Below are positions 7,251 through 12,609 of a DNA stretch of 12,625 bases, piece after piece. Made by a program: the position numbers and the translations under genes. The notes beneath the pieces were generated by a model. The model ran no database searches. It saw only the letters and a list, made by a program, of their open reading frames with translations, and was not told where the DNA came from. Position 1 is the first letter of the stretch, and each line of letters begins with the position of its first letter. Source of the DNA: Chloroflexota bacterium (GTDB taxonomy: Bacteria; Chloroflexota; Anaerolineae; Anaerolineales; UBA11858); contig DOTA01000461.1 of NCBI GenBank assembly GCA_003513015.1, positions 1 through 12,625 of the forward strand. The letters are read 5' to 3'.

Positions 7251-7475
7251 CTAGGCCAGGTTTTGAACTTGCACGCCTTGCGATGACAACCAGGCAGTTG
7301 CGTCTTCGATAGCCGCAGCCGTGCCGCTAAGTTGGATATCTACCCAGCCTTCATCCGGGCCAACCTGCGCCCGTAAAATGTTCACAGTTAATTCATAACG
7401 GCGGATGAGTTGATTAATGATGGGCACATCCAACAATTGGGGGGGGTAAATTAGACGAATGACCTGCTCTTGCAT
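7251..7475 (-). CDS. Stand-alone NIL-domain protein
   Basis: The 74-residue protein is almost entirely a NIL domain (VIRLIYPPQLLDVPIINQL, then VNILRAQV and WVDIQLSG), the small ferredoxin-like fold best known as the C-terminal methionine-sensing domain of the MetN ATPase. Free-standing NIL proteins are of unknown function. The frame opens further upstream to 7517, but AAGGAGG sits five bases before the ATG at 7475, which settles the start; the longer form would place that ribosome site inside the coding region. It is the first gene of the leftward train and is followed 15 bases later by mgtE, which suggests a role tied to transport or small-molecule sensing. That link is inferred from position only. 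Confidence 0.88.
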   Translation of the reverse strand: MQEQVIRLIYPPQLLDVPIINQLIRRYELTVNILRAQVGPDEGWVDIQLSGTAAAIEDATAWLSSQGVQVQNLA

Positions 7476-7529
7476 TCTAGCCTCCTTTTTGATCTCCGTT
7501 TGATATTGGGTTGGCACAAATTCACTTGG

Positions 7530-7538
7530 ATTGTAGCA
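7530..7538 (-). promoter_or_regulatory. Candidate extended -10 promoter of the NIL-mgtE gene train
   Basis: Minus-strand TGC-TACAAT (7538 to 7530) is an extended -10 element. Initiation about seven bases later would give a leader of roughly 48 bases to the NIL start. No good -35 is present at 16-18 bases upstream. Confidence 0.45.
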
Positions 7539-7580
7539 TGGAATGGAATCCCTTGCGCTGGTACCGCTGGGTGATCCTGC

Positions 7581-7621
7581 TAAAAATAGGGGCCTGCCAG
7601 TTTCTCAAAACTGGCAGGCCC
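7581..7621 (-). terminator. Rho-independent terminator downstream of rlmN
   Basis: A perfect 14-bp inverted repeat (arms 7590-7603 and 7608-7621, loop of four bases) is followed on the minus strand by CTATTTTTAG. On the plus strand no T run follows. It therefore ends leftward transcription from rlmN before the NIL-mgtE promoter. Confidence 0.75.
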
Positions 7622-7657
7622 GCCGAAGCCCTGGGGAAGCAGATCCCTTAAACAAAT

Positions 7658-7678
7658 CCCCCCTTCCGAGAAGGGGGG
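7658..7678 (-). repeat. GC-rich hairpin between rlmN and its terminator
   Basis: Arms 7658-7666 and 7670-7678 pair perfectly over nine bases (six C:G pairs then TTC/GAA) around a three-base loop. On the minus strand it is followed by ATTTGTTT, a poor T tract, so it may be an auxiliary terminator or 3' end stabiliser for rlmN mRNA. Confidence 0.5.
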
Positions 7679-7708
7679 AACAATCGACAATTCAGGAGGT
7701 AGCCGCGT

Positions 7709-8746
7709 TTACCCCGTTTTTTGGGCTAACTGCCCGCAGCCGGCCTGGATGTCGAGGCCGCGCCGGATTCGAATGCTGCACTCGATATGATGGTTCTCAA
7801 GAATGGTCTTGAAAGCCTCAGCCCGTTCGGGGGTGGTGGCTTGCCCTTTGAAACCATCCGTGGGGTTGAGGGGGATCACGTTAACGTGGGCCAGCATCCC
7901 TTTGAGTAGTGCGGCCAGCTTGTAGGCCTGCTCCGGGGTGTCGTTGACCTCTCGGATTAGCGCCCACTCAAAAGTCACGCGGCGATGGGTTTTCTCGGTG
8001 TAGGCACGCACCGCCTTCATCAAATCGGCGATGGGGTAGCGTTTATTGATGGGCAGCATGGAACTGCGCAGCTCATCATCGGCGGCGTGCAGCGAAATCG
8101 CCAGGTTGATCTGGCGCTGCTCGTCGGCAAAACGCTCAATGGACGGGATCAACCCCACGGTCGAGATGGTGAAGCGACGTGCCCCCAATTTCATCCCCTC
8201 GGGGTCGTTCAAGCGGTCGATGGCGGCTAAAGTGGCATTGTAATTATGAAAGGGTTCGCCCATGCCCATCACCACGATATTGGTGACCTGCTCCCCTTCT
8301 AAGGCCAGTTGCCGAGCGTAAAAAAGCACCTGCTCGATGATCTCTCCGCTGCTCAGGTTGCGCAGATAGCCCATCTGCCCGGTGGCGCAGAACACACAGC
8401 CCATGGCACAGCCTGATTGGGTTGAAATGCAGAGCGTGCGCCGTTTTTCATAGCGCATGCGCACGGTTTCAATGGGACGGCCATCGGGCAAGTGAAAGAG
8501 CGTTTTTTGGGTTTCGCCATCGCTGGAGTTGACCGAAGTTACTGGCGCCAGATGCGAGAACGAAAATTCAGCAGCCATGCGCTCCCGCAGTTTTTTGGGC
8601 AAATTGCTAAACTCATCGGGAGTAGCCCATAAATTCTGGTAAAGCCCTTGCCAGATTTGGGTTGCGCGGAATTTCGGCTCTCCCCAGTATTTCAGGGTGG
8701 CTGCCAGTTTGGGTAAATCGAGATCGTAGATCAGGGGTGTGGTCAT
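7709..8746 (-). CDS. rlmN: 23S rRNA (A2503-C2) / tRNA (A37-C2) methyltransferase RlmN
   Basis: The radical-SAM enzyme methylates C2 of A2503 in 23S rRNA and of A37 in some tRNAs. The [4Fe-4S] cysteines are C113, C117 and C120 (CAMGCVFC). C106 and C337 match the two catalytic cysteines (C118 and C355 in E. coli), with the same seven-residue spacing from C106 to the cluster. GMGEPFHNYN (161-170) and SLHA (218-221) are the expected SAM-site motifs. The frame is open to 8983, but the extra 79 residues are translated repeat DNA and the HAD gene end. The ATG at 8746 gives 345 residues, the normal size. No ribosome site precedes it; a TATACT hexamer ends nine bases before the ATG, so the mRNA may be nearly leaderless. 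There is a terminator downstream. Confidence 0.96.
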   Translation of the reverse strand: MTTPLIYDLDLPKLAATLKYWGEPKFRATQIWQGLYQNLWATPDEFSNLPKKLRERMAAEFSFSHLAPVTSVNSSDGETQKTLFHLPDGRPIETVRMRYEKRRTLCISTQSGCAMGCVFCATGQMGYLRNLSSGEIIEQVLFYARQLALEGEQVTNIVVMGMGEPFHNYNATLAAIDRLNDPEGMKLGARRFTISTVGLIPSIERFADEQRQINLAISLHAADDELRSSMLPINKRYPIADLMKAVRAYTEKTHRRVTFEWALIREVNDTPEQAYKLAALLKGMLAHVNVIPLNPTDGFKGQATTPERAEAFKTILENHHIECSIRIRRGLDIQAGCGQLAQKTG

Positions 8747-8755
8747 AGTGCTATG

Positions 8756-8761
8756 AGTATA
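8756..8761 (-). promoter_or_regulatory. Candidate -10 box of rlmN
   Basis: Minus-strand TATACT (8761 to 8756) lies nine bases before the rlmN ATG, and TTTACC sits 18 bases upstream (four of six -35 matches). The hexamer falls in the last octamer unit of the neighbouring repeat array. The 5' leader would be only about two or three bases. Confidence 0.4.
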
Positions 8762-8821
8762 CAGGAAAAGATGCAAATAGGTAAAGATGTAAACAGGTAG
8801 ACAGGTAAACACGTGTGCACG
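8758..8821 (-). repeat. Degenerate octamer tandem array (left half of inverted array)
   Basis: Read on the plus strand in steps of eight from 8758, the units are TATACAGG, AAAAGATG, CAAATAGG, TAAAGATG, TAAACAGG, TAGACAGG, TAAACACG and TGTGCACG, a decaying tandem array with consensus TAAACAGG. The array occupies most of the rlmN upstream region. Confidence 0.7.
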
Positions 8822-8843
8822 GCTATACCTGTCTACCTGTTTA
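8790..8843. repeat. 18-bp perfect inverted repeat built from facing octamer arrays
   Basis: Arms 8790-8807 and 8826-8843 are exact reverse complements over 18 bases, separated by 18 bases containing overlapping palindromes (ACACGTGT and GTGCAC). The right arm continues as octamers of the opposite sense (CCTGTCTA, CCTGTTTA, TCTGGATA, to 8851). In RNA this makes a long hairpin right after the HAD gene stop, without a T tract. Confidence 0.85.
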
Positions 8844-8853
8844 TCTGGATACT

Positions 8854-9660
8854 TTATTTCTTGCCCGATAAAAATTTCAACTCGCGAATTACATTTGCCA
8901 GATCGGCCACAATCAAATCGGGCGCGGGTTCCCATTCCCAGGCGCTTTCTTCGTTTGTCACGCCGCTGAGTACCAGGGCGCAAGGGCTGCCCAACTGCTG
9001 GCTTCCGGCAATATCGGTTTCCAGCCGGTCGCCAACGATCAGCGTTTCTTCCGGGGAGGTTCCCAGGCGCTCCAGAGCGAATTGGTACATCACCGGGTTA
9101 GGTTTGCCAATCACTAATGGAGCTACTTCGCTGGCAGCTTCGAGCAGCGCCAATACCGAACCCGCTCCCGGTACCTGACCCTCTGGGGTGGGGAAGGTGC
9201 GGTCGGGGTTGGTGCCGATAAAGGGCACCCCGGCCCGGATGAACAAGGTGGCCTTGCGCAGCTTTTCGTAGTTCAGGCCGCGGTCCAGCGCGGCGATTAC
9301 CGCTAGCGGGTTTTCATCGGAAACGTAAAAACCTTTTTCCTGTAAAATTTCCGCTAAACCTTTCTCGCCGACGATAAATACCGGCCCGCCTGTGGGGTGT
9401 TGCTGGCTCAAATAATGCGCCGTGGCCTGTGCCGAATTGATCACCTGCCAGGGTTCGATCCTTACCCCAAAAGAAGCCAGTTTCTCCACGAATTGTTGGA
9501 TGGATTTGGTGGCATTGTTGGTGGCTAAAACCACCCCGTAGCCCAGGCGCTCGATTTGGGTAAAGATGGCGGGTAAATCGCCGATGGCTTCATCGCCGCG
9601 CCACAAAACGCCATCCATATCCAAGATTAAAGCACGAATTTTTTCGGGATCAAACATCAT
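8854..9660 (-). CDS. HAD-superfamily phosphatase, NagD/class IIA type
   Basis: The 268-residue protein has every HAD motif: DMDGV (14-18; nucleophile D14 and acid/base D16), TNN (47-49, T47), K186 in GKPNP, and GDRLETD (210-216; D211 and D216 for Mg2+). GTNPDRTFPTPEGQVPGAGS is typical of the class IIA cap group that includes NagD and 4-nitrophenylphosphatase-like enzymes. It should hydrolyse phosphate from a sugar phosphate, nucleotide or glycolytic by-product; the substrate is not predictable. Two adjacent ATGs exist (9660 and 9657); GTGAG sits at better distance for the second. The start lies only 15 bases after the clpP terminator, so expression needs read-through or a promoter hidden upstream. 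The stop abuts the octamer repeat. Confidence 0.92.
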   Translation of the reverse strand: MMFDPEKIRALILDMDGVLWRGDEAIGDLPAIFTQIERLGYGVVLATNNATKSIQQFVEKLASFGVRIEPWQVINSAQATAHYLSQQHPTGGPVFIVGEKGLAEILQEKGFYVSDENPLAVIAALDRGLNYEKLRKATLFIRAGVPFIGTNPDRTFPTPEGQVPGAGSVLALLEAASEVAPLVIGKPNPVMYQFALERLGTSPEETLIVGDRLETDIAGSQQLGSPCALVLSGVTNEESAWEWEPAPDLIVADLANVIRELKFLSGKK

Positions 9661-9673
9661 ATCTCACTCATGT

Positions 9674-9708
9674 AAAAAAACCCGGTTTCTCGCCGAAACC
9701 GGGTTTTT
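9674..9708 (-). terminator. Strong rho-independent terminator after clpP
   Basis: A perfect 14-bp stem (arms 9676-9689 and 9695-9708, five-base loop) contains an AAACCGGG core and runs straight into seven T on the minus strand. A-rich and T-rich flanks on both sides mean it could stop transcription in either direction. It ends the tRNA-tig-clpP side and precedes the HAD start by 13 to 15 bases. Confidence 0.88.
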
Positions 9709-9718
9709 GTTGATCTAG

Positions 9719-10330
9719 TTACTTGGCTTTTACCGGTGGTTCCAACACCCGGTCAACCAGTCCATACTCGGCAGCCTGATTGGCATCCATCCAGAAATCG
9801 CGGTTGGTATCTTTTTCAATGTTTTCCACACTTTGGTTGGTGTGTTTCGCCAAAATCTCGTTCAGGCGCACTTTTAGGCGCAAAATCTCGCGGGCCTGGA
9901 TTTCAATATCTGTGGCCTGGCCTTGTGCGCCACCGAGCGGTTGGTGCATATGAATGGTGGCGTGTGGCAGGGCAAAGCGCTGGCCTTTTTGACCAGCGGT
10001 CAGCAATACGGTGCCAAAGGAGGCGGTCACACCTACGGCCACGGTGCTGATGGGGTTCGTAATCATCTGCATGGTGTCATAGATCGCCAGCCCGGCGTAC
10101 ACTTGCCCTCCGGGGGAGTTGATATACATCTGGATCGGGGCTTCGGCGTCTTCGTTCATCAGGTAGAGCAGTTGAGCCACAATCAGATTGGCAATTTGAT
10201 CGTTGATCGGCGTGCCCAAAAAGATGATGCGATTGCGCAGCAGCATCGAAAAGATGTCTGAGTAGCGCTCGCCTCGCGGGGACGACTCGATCACGGTGGG
10301 GATCAGAGCATAAGGGTTCGGGAATTCCAT
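9719..10330 (-). CDS. clpP: ATP-dependent Clp protease proteolytic subunit ClpP
   Basis: The 203-residue protein is the serine peptidase of the Clp complex; its rings degrade proteins fed by an AAA+ unfoldase. The catalytic triad is visible as Ser104 (ASFGT), His129 (HMHQPLGG) and Asp178 (TNRDFW). INSPGG (70-75) and the YGLVD near the C-terminus are also in place. The ASFGT stretch differs a little from the common ASMGA but keeps the serine. AGGAGG four bases ahead supports the ATG at 10330. It follows tig by 21 bases, the common tig-clpP order. The usual next gene, clpX, is absent: a terminator and a HAD phosphatase follow instead, so the unfoldase must be encoded elsewhere. Confidence 0.96.
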   Translation of the reverse strand: MEFPNPYALIPTVIESSPRGERYSDIFSMLLRNRIIFLGTPINDQIANLIVAQLLYLMNEDAEAPIQMYINSPGGQVYAGLAIYDTMQMITNPISTVAVGVTASFGTVLLTAGQKGQRFALPHATIHMHQPLGGAQGQATDIEIQAREILRLKVRLNEILAKHTNQSVENIEKDTNRDFWMDANQAAEYGLVDRVLEPPVKAK

Positions 10331-10351
10331 GTTTCCTCCTGTTGGGAGTGT

Positions 10352-11872
10352 TTATTCGGATTCGGTCTCTGCCTCGGCGGATTCTTCTACGGAAGCGGAA
10401 GTTTCTTCTTCGGGAGTCTCTTCCGCCTCGAGGGTGGGAACTTCTTCCGGGGTTTGGGGTGCTAAGGTTTCCTCAGGGGTGGCCTCAGCCTCAGGGGTTT
10501 CCTGCGCCTCTGCGGTGTCAGATTCTTCCGTCTCTTCTTCCGGCAAGGGATCGCCCTTGGCAACTGCGCGCAGGTAATTCATTGATTTTCGGGTCATCAT
10601 ATCGGCCATGATGCTGTTGACCAGACTCGATAGATAGTCGCTTTTTTGAAACTCTTTGGTATCTTTGGGGCTCATCCCGCGGGTGACAATTTCCATGGTG
10701 CGGCCGGCTTCCGCGGCCAGTTGCTGCGGATCAATTTGCAAATTTTCGGCCTTGGCAACTTCGGCCAGCACTAGGCCGCGTTTGACGCGCTCTTCGGCCA
10801 ACGGGGCAACTTCGGCTTCCAAATCTTCTTTGGTCATATTACGGATTTGTAGATATAGGTCGAAATTGATACCCTGCTGTGAGAGACGATACTCCAAGTT
10901 TGAGAGCATATCTTTCTTTTCATCTTCCAGCATCTGTGGCGGGAATTTTACAGTGCTCTCTTCAACGAGGGTGTTGAGTACCAAATCGTTATAATCGGAA
11001 TCGTACTCGTTTTGTTTTTGTTTGCCCAAATTTTCTTTGATGTCAGCGATCAGTTCTTCGAGCGTGTCAAAATCGCTGGCAGTTTTGGCAAATTCATCAT
11101 CGATCTCGGGCAGGCTAACCTTTTGAATATTGGTGACGGTGGCGTGGAAGATCGCTTCAACGCTTTGAAGGTTCTCATCCTCGTGGTCTTCGGGATAAGT
11201 GTAGATGATATCCTTTTCTTCTTCGATGGACATACCCTTGAGATTGGCCGAGAAACCGGGGAAAGGCCATTGGTTTTGGTTTTCGCCTTCCGCTTCGATA
11301 ATGAGCGAGTTGAAGCGCACCGGGAAGATTTCGGTTTCCTGGCCTTCTTCGACTTCCGCCCGGTTAGCGCTGACACTGTAGAATACCCGATTGCCTTCGG
11401 TGGCCGGTTCAGTGGAGGTTTCGGTTACCGCTTGTTGCTGGCGCAGCTCCTCGATTTGCTCGTCAACTTCATCTTCGCCGATTTCGGGGGTTTCGTAAGC
11501 GATTTCGAGCGCTTTATAATCGCCAAGTTCCACTTGGGGTTCCAGGGGCACCAGAAAATCGAAAATAGGCGGCTCCAGGCCGATCACCTTTTCCAAACTT
11601 CCCGGCCCATACGGGCGAATTTCCGCTTCTTTGAGCATTTGGGGATAAACCTCGTCGATGAACCCATCCATGGCTTCTTCTACCACAGCCGCTTCGCCGA
11701 CCTGGCGCACAATCACATTATAGGGTGCTTTGCCAGGGCGGAAACCCGGAACTTTTACTTTTTTGGCGATCTTGCGGGCGGCCAGATGCTTGGCCTTTTC
11801 GAAAGGTTCGACTTCGAATTCAACGTGCAGTCTGATCTGATGGTCTTCCAGGAGTTCTTTTTCGATCTTCAA
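10352..11872 (-). CDS. tig: Trigger factor (ribosome-associated chaperone, peptidyl-prolyl isomerase)
   Basis: At 506 residues the protein is longer than the usual 430-450. The N-terminal ribosome-binding domain carries GFRPGKAP (43-50), the loop that docks on ribosomal protein uL23. An FKBP-like domain follows, with FPGFSANLKGMSIEEEKD recognisable in place of the normal PGFE-QL-GM pattern; it looks divergent, so isomerase activity may be weak. The helical C-terminal chaperone domain starts around LPEIDDEFAK. The last 67 residues (440-506) are a Glu/Pro/Thr-rich tail with 27 acidic residues and no Lys or Arg. The start is TTG at 11872, with AAGGA at suitable distance and an N-terminus aligning with other trigger factors. 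It is co-transcribed with clpP. Confidence 0.95.
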   Translation of the reverse strand: MKIEKELLEDHQIRLHVEFEVEPFEKAKHLAARKIAKKVKVPGFRPGKAPYNVIVRQVGEAAVVEEAMDGFIDEVYPQMLKEAEIRPYGPGSLEKVIGLEPPIFDFLVPLEPQVELGDYKALEIAYETPEIGEDEVDEQIEELRQQQAVTETSTEPATEGNRVFYSVSANRAEVEEGQETEIFPVRFNSLIIEAEGENQNQWPFPGFSANLKGMSIEEEKDIIYTYPEDHEDENLQSVEAIFHATVTNIQKVSLPEIDDEFAKTASDFDTLEELIADIKENLGKQKQNEYDSDYNDLVLNTLVEESTVKFPPQMLEDEKKDMLSNLEYRLSQQGINFDLYLQIRNMTKEDLEAEVAPLAEERVKRGLVLAEVAKAENLQIDPQQLAAEAGRTMEIVTRGMSPKDTKEFQKSDYLSSLVNSIMADMMTRKSMNYLRAVAKGDPLPEEETEESDTAEAQETPEAEATPEETLAPQTPEEVPTLEAEETPEEETSASVEESAEAETESE

Positions 11873-11888
11873 GAGATTTTCCTTATTT

Positions 11889-11912
11889 TAGGCCGATATA
11901 GGCCGAATTATA
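11889..11912 (-). promoter_or_regulatory. tig promoter -10 box and downstream direct repeats
   Basis: Minus-strand TATAAT (11912 to 11907) is a consensus -10 box that would start transcription near 11900, about 28 bases before the tig TTG. No TTGACA-like box lies at 17 bases. TCGGCCTA occurs twice with a 10-base period just after the box, one helical turn apart, across the likely start point. Confidence 0.55.
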
Positions 11913-11932
11913 TCAACGTTGTTGCTGATTTT

Positions 11933-11951
11933 TTATAAGATTGTTATAAGA
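11933..11951. repeat. Direct repeat TTATAAGA x2 upstream of the tig promoter
   Basis: Plus-strand TTATAAGA at 11933-11940 and again at 11944-11951 are identical 8-mers separated by three bases (period 11). They lie about 20-40 bases upstream of the tig -10 box, where an activator, an UP element or a heat-shock regulator would bind. Confidence 0.55.
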
Positions 11952-11976
11952 AATATGCCGTTTACCGGGCATATTT
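11951..11976 (-). repeat. AT-bracketed hairpin upstream of tig
   Basis: Arms 11951-11959 and 11968-11976 (AAATATGCC/GGCATATTT) pair perfectly over nine bases. On the minus strand the 3' side runs into TTTCTTAT, so it may serve as a weak terminator for the tRNA-Leu transcript. It overlaps the next hairpin by three bases. Confidence 0.5.
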
Positions 11977-12006
11977 TAGGGGCGTCAGATTGCGACGCCC
12001 CTAAAA
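11974..12006 (-). repeat. Perfect 13-bp hairpin downstream of tRNA-Leu
   Basis: Arms 11974-11986 and 11994-12006 are exact complements with a seven-base loop. The core GGGGCGTC/GACGCCCC is flanked by TTTTA/TAAAA. On neither strand is the stem followed by a T run, so it is not a textbook terminator; it may protect or process the tRNA 3' trailer. Confidence 0.7.
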
Positions 12007-12014
12007 ATGGGGTG

Positions 12015-12098
12015 TAGGGAAGGAGGGGGTCGAACCCACACGCTCTTACGAGCACATGATCCTAAGTCATGCCTGTCTGCCAATTCCAGCACTTCCCC
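12015..12098 (-). tRNA. tRNA-Leu (anticodon UAG)
   Basis: The minus strand folds as a class II tRNA of 84 bases. The acceptor stem is GGGGAAG with CTTCCCT (a G1:U72 wobble) and the D stem is CTG/CAG. The anticodon stem CATGA/TCATG surrounds loop CTTAGGA, giving anticodon UAG for CUN leucine codons. A variable arm GCTC-GTAA-GAGC follows, then T loop TTCGACC. The T stem GTGGG/CCCTC carries a U50:U64 mismatch. The discriminator A is followed by CACC, so CCA is not encoded. A near-consensus promoter lies just upstream and tig lies downstream on the same strand. Confidence 0.95.
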
Positions 12099-12109
12099 AG
12101 GCAGGCGAA

Positions 12110-12138
12110 ATTATACGCTACCCGCCTCACAGCGTCAA
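12110..12138 (-). promoter_or_regulatory. Sigma-70-type promoter of tRNA-Leu
   Basis: Minus-strand TTGACG (12138 to 12133) and TATAAT (12115 to 12110) are separated by exactly 17 bases, and the tRNA begins 11 bases after the -10 box. This is the best promoter in the window and may also feed tig-clpP. Confidence 0.85.
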
Positions 12139-12146
12139 TAATCGGA

Positions 12147-12152
12147 TATAAT
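12147..12152 (+). promoter_or_regulatory. Candidate -10 box of the rightward gene pair
   Basis: Plus-strand TATAAT lies 31 bases before the TTG start at 12184, but the -35 position (GCCTCA region) is poor. It is back to back with the tRNA-Leu promoter, whose -35 box at 12133-12138 falls in its spacer, so the two promoters would compete. Confidence 0.45.
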
Positions 12153-12183
12153 CGGGCCTTCATCCCATCTTTAGGAGGTTATT

Positions 12184-12609
12184 TTGTCTCGAGTTATCAA
12201 CCCAGATAGTGCTGGAAAACACCGCAATAAACTGGTGCGGATGATCGCTTTAGCGGTGCGGACATTGTTGCGCCAGCCCGAACCCAATGATGAAACCCGC
12301 GATCTGGCAATTTTTATCGTGTTATCCCTGGATGCCATTGCTGATACCATTGATCCCTCGGTGGCCGCCTGGGAAAAGCGCGACTACTGGGTCAAAGCTG
12401 ATCGCTTTCGCCTGGAGTGGAACTGGACCCGTAATCTGGCGCATGAAATGCGCACGGCCCTGCTTGTGGAAGATTGGGGGACGGTTGCCATGACGGCAGT
12501 GAAGATTGCCCAGCAACCCCAAATTGGCAGCGTGACGATTTCGCCCAATCACCGCATGGGGACTCCCTGGGAGGGGGCTTGGTATCGTTTCAAAGAAGGT
12601 GTAGCATGA
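12184..12609 (+). CDS. Unrecognised conserved-looking 141-aa protein
   Basis: I do not recognise the family. The product is 141 residues and looks soluble, with no signal peptide or clear membrane span. It is predicted mainly helical in the first two thirds: a basic N-terminus (HRNKLVRM), the segment LAIFIVLSLDAIADTID (42-58), then a Trp/Arg-rich stretch (AAWEKRDYWVKADRFRLEW). The start is TTG at 12184; AGGAGG at 12173-12178, five bases before it, is convincing and shows this is a real gene. The stop TGA overlaps an ATG (ATGA at 12606), so a second gene is coupled to it. It is the only rightward transcription unit in the window and is divergent from tRNA-Leu. Function is unknown. Confidence 0.85.
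   Translation: MSRVINPDSAGKHRNKLVRMIALAVRTLLRQPEPNDETRDLAIFIVLSLDAIADTIDPSVAAWEKRDYWVKADRFRLEWNWTRNLAHEMRTALLVEDWGTVAMTAVKIAQQPQIGSVTISPNHRMGTPWEGAWYRFKEGVA

Noticed and set aside
7476..7517. 14-residue N-terminal extension of the NIL protein
   Set aside because: The extension would contain the AAGGAGG ribosome site that serves the ATG at 7475.
7690..7700. AGGAGG on the plus strand at the rlmN 3' end
   Set aside because: No convincing plus-strand reading frame follows; it is a chance motif.
7543..7812. Plus-strand 89-codon open frame over the rlmN terminator region
   Set aside because: It runs through two hairpins and into the antisense of rlmN, with no domain and no good ribosome site.
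8758..8851. CRISPR array
   Set aside because: The repeats are 8-base tandem units without unique spacers and the array inverts; there is no cas gene.
8747..8983. 79-residue N-terminal extension of RlmN
   Set aside because: The extension overlaps the HAD gene 3' end and translates the octamer repeat; RlmN proteins begin at the ATG at 8746.
11012..11938. Long plus-strand open frame (308 codons) opposite tig
   Set aside because: It is antisense to a clear trigger factor, is rich in Phe/Ile/Leu as expected from reading Glu/Lys codons backwards, and matches no family.
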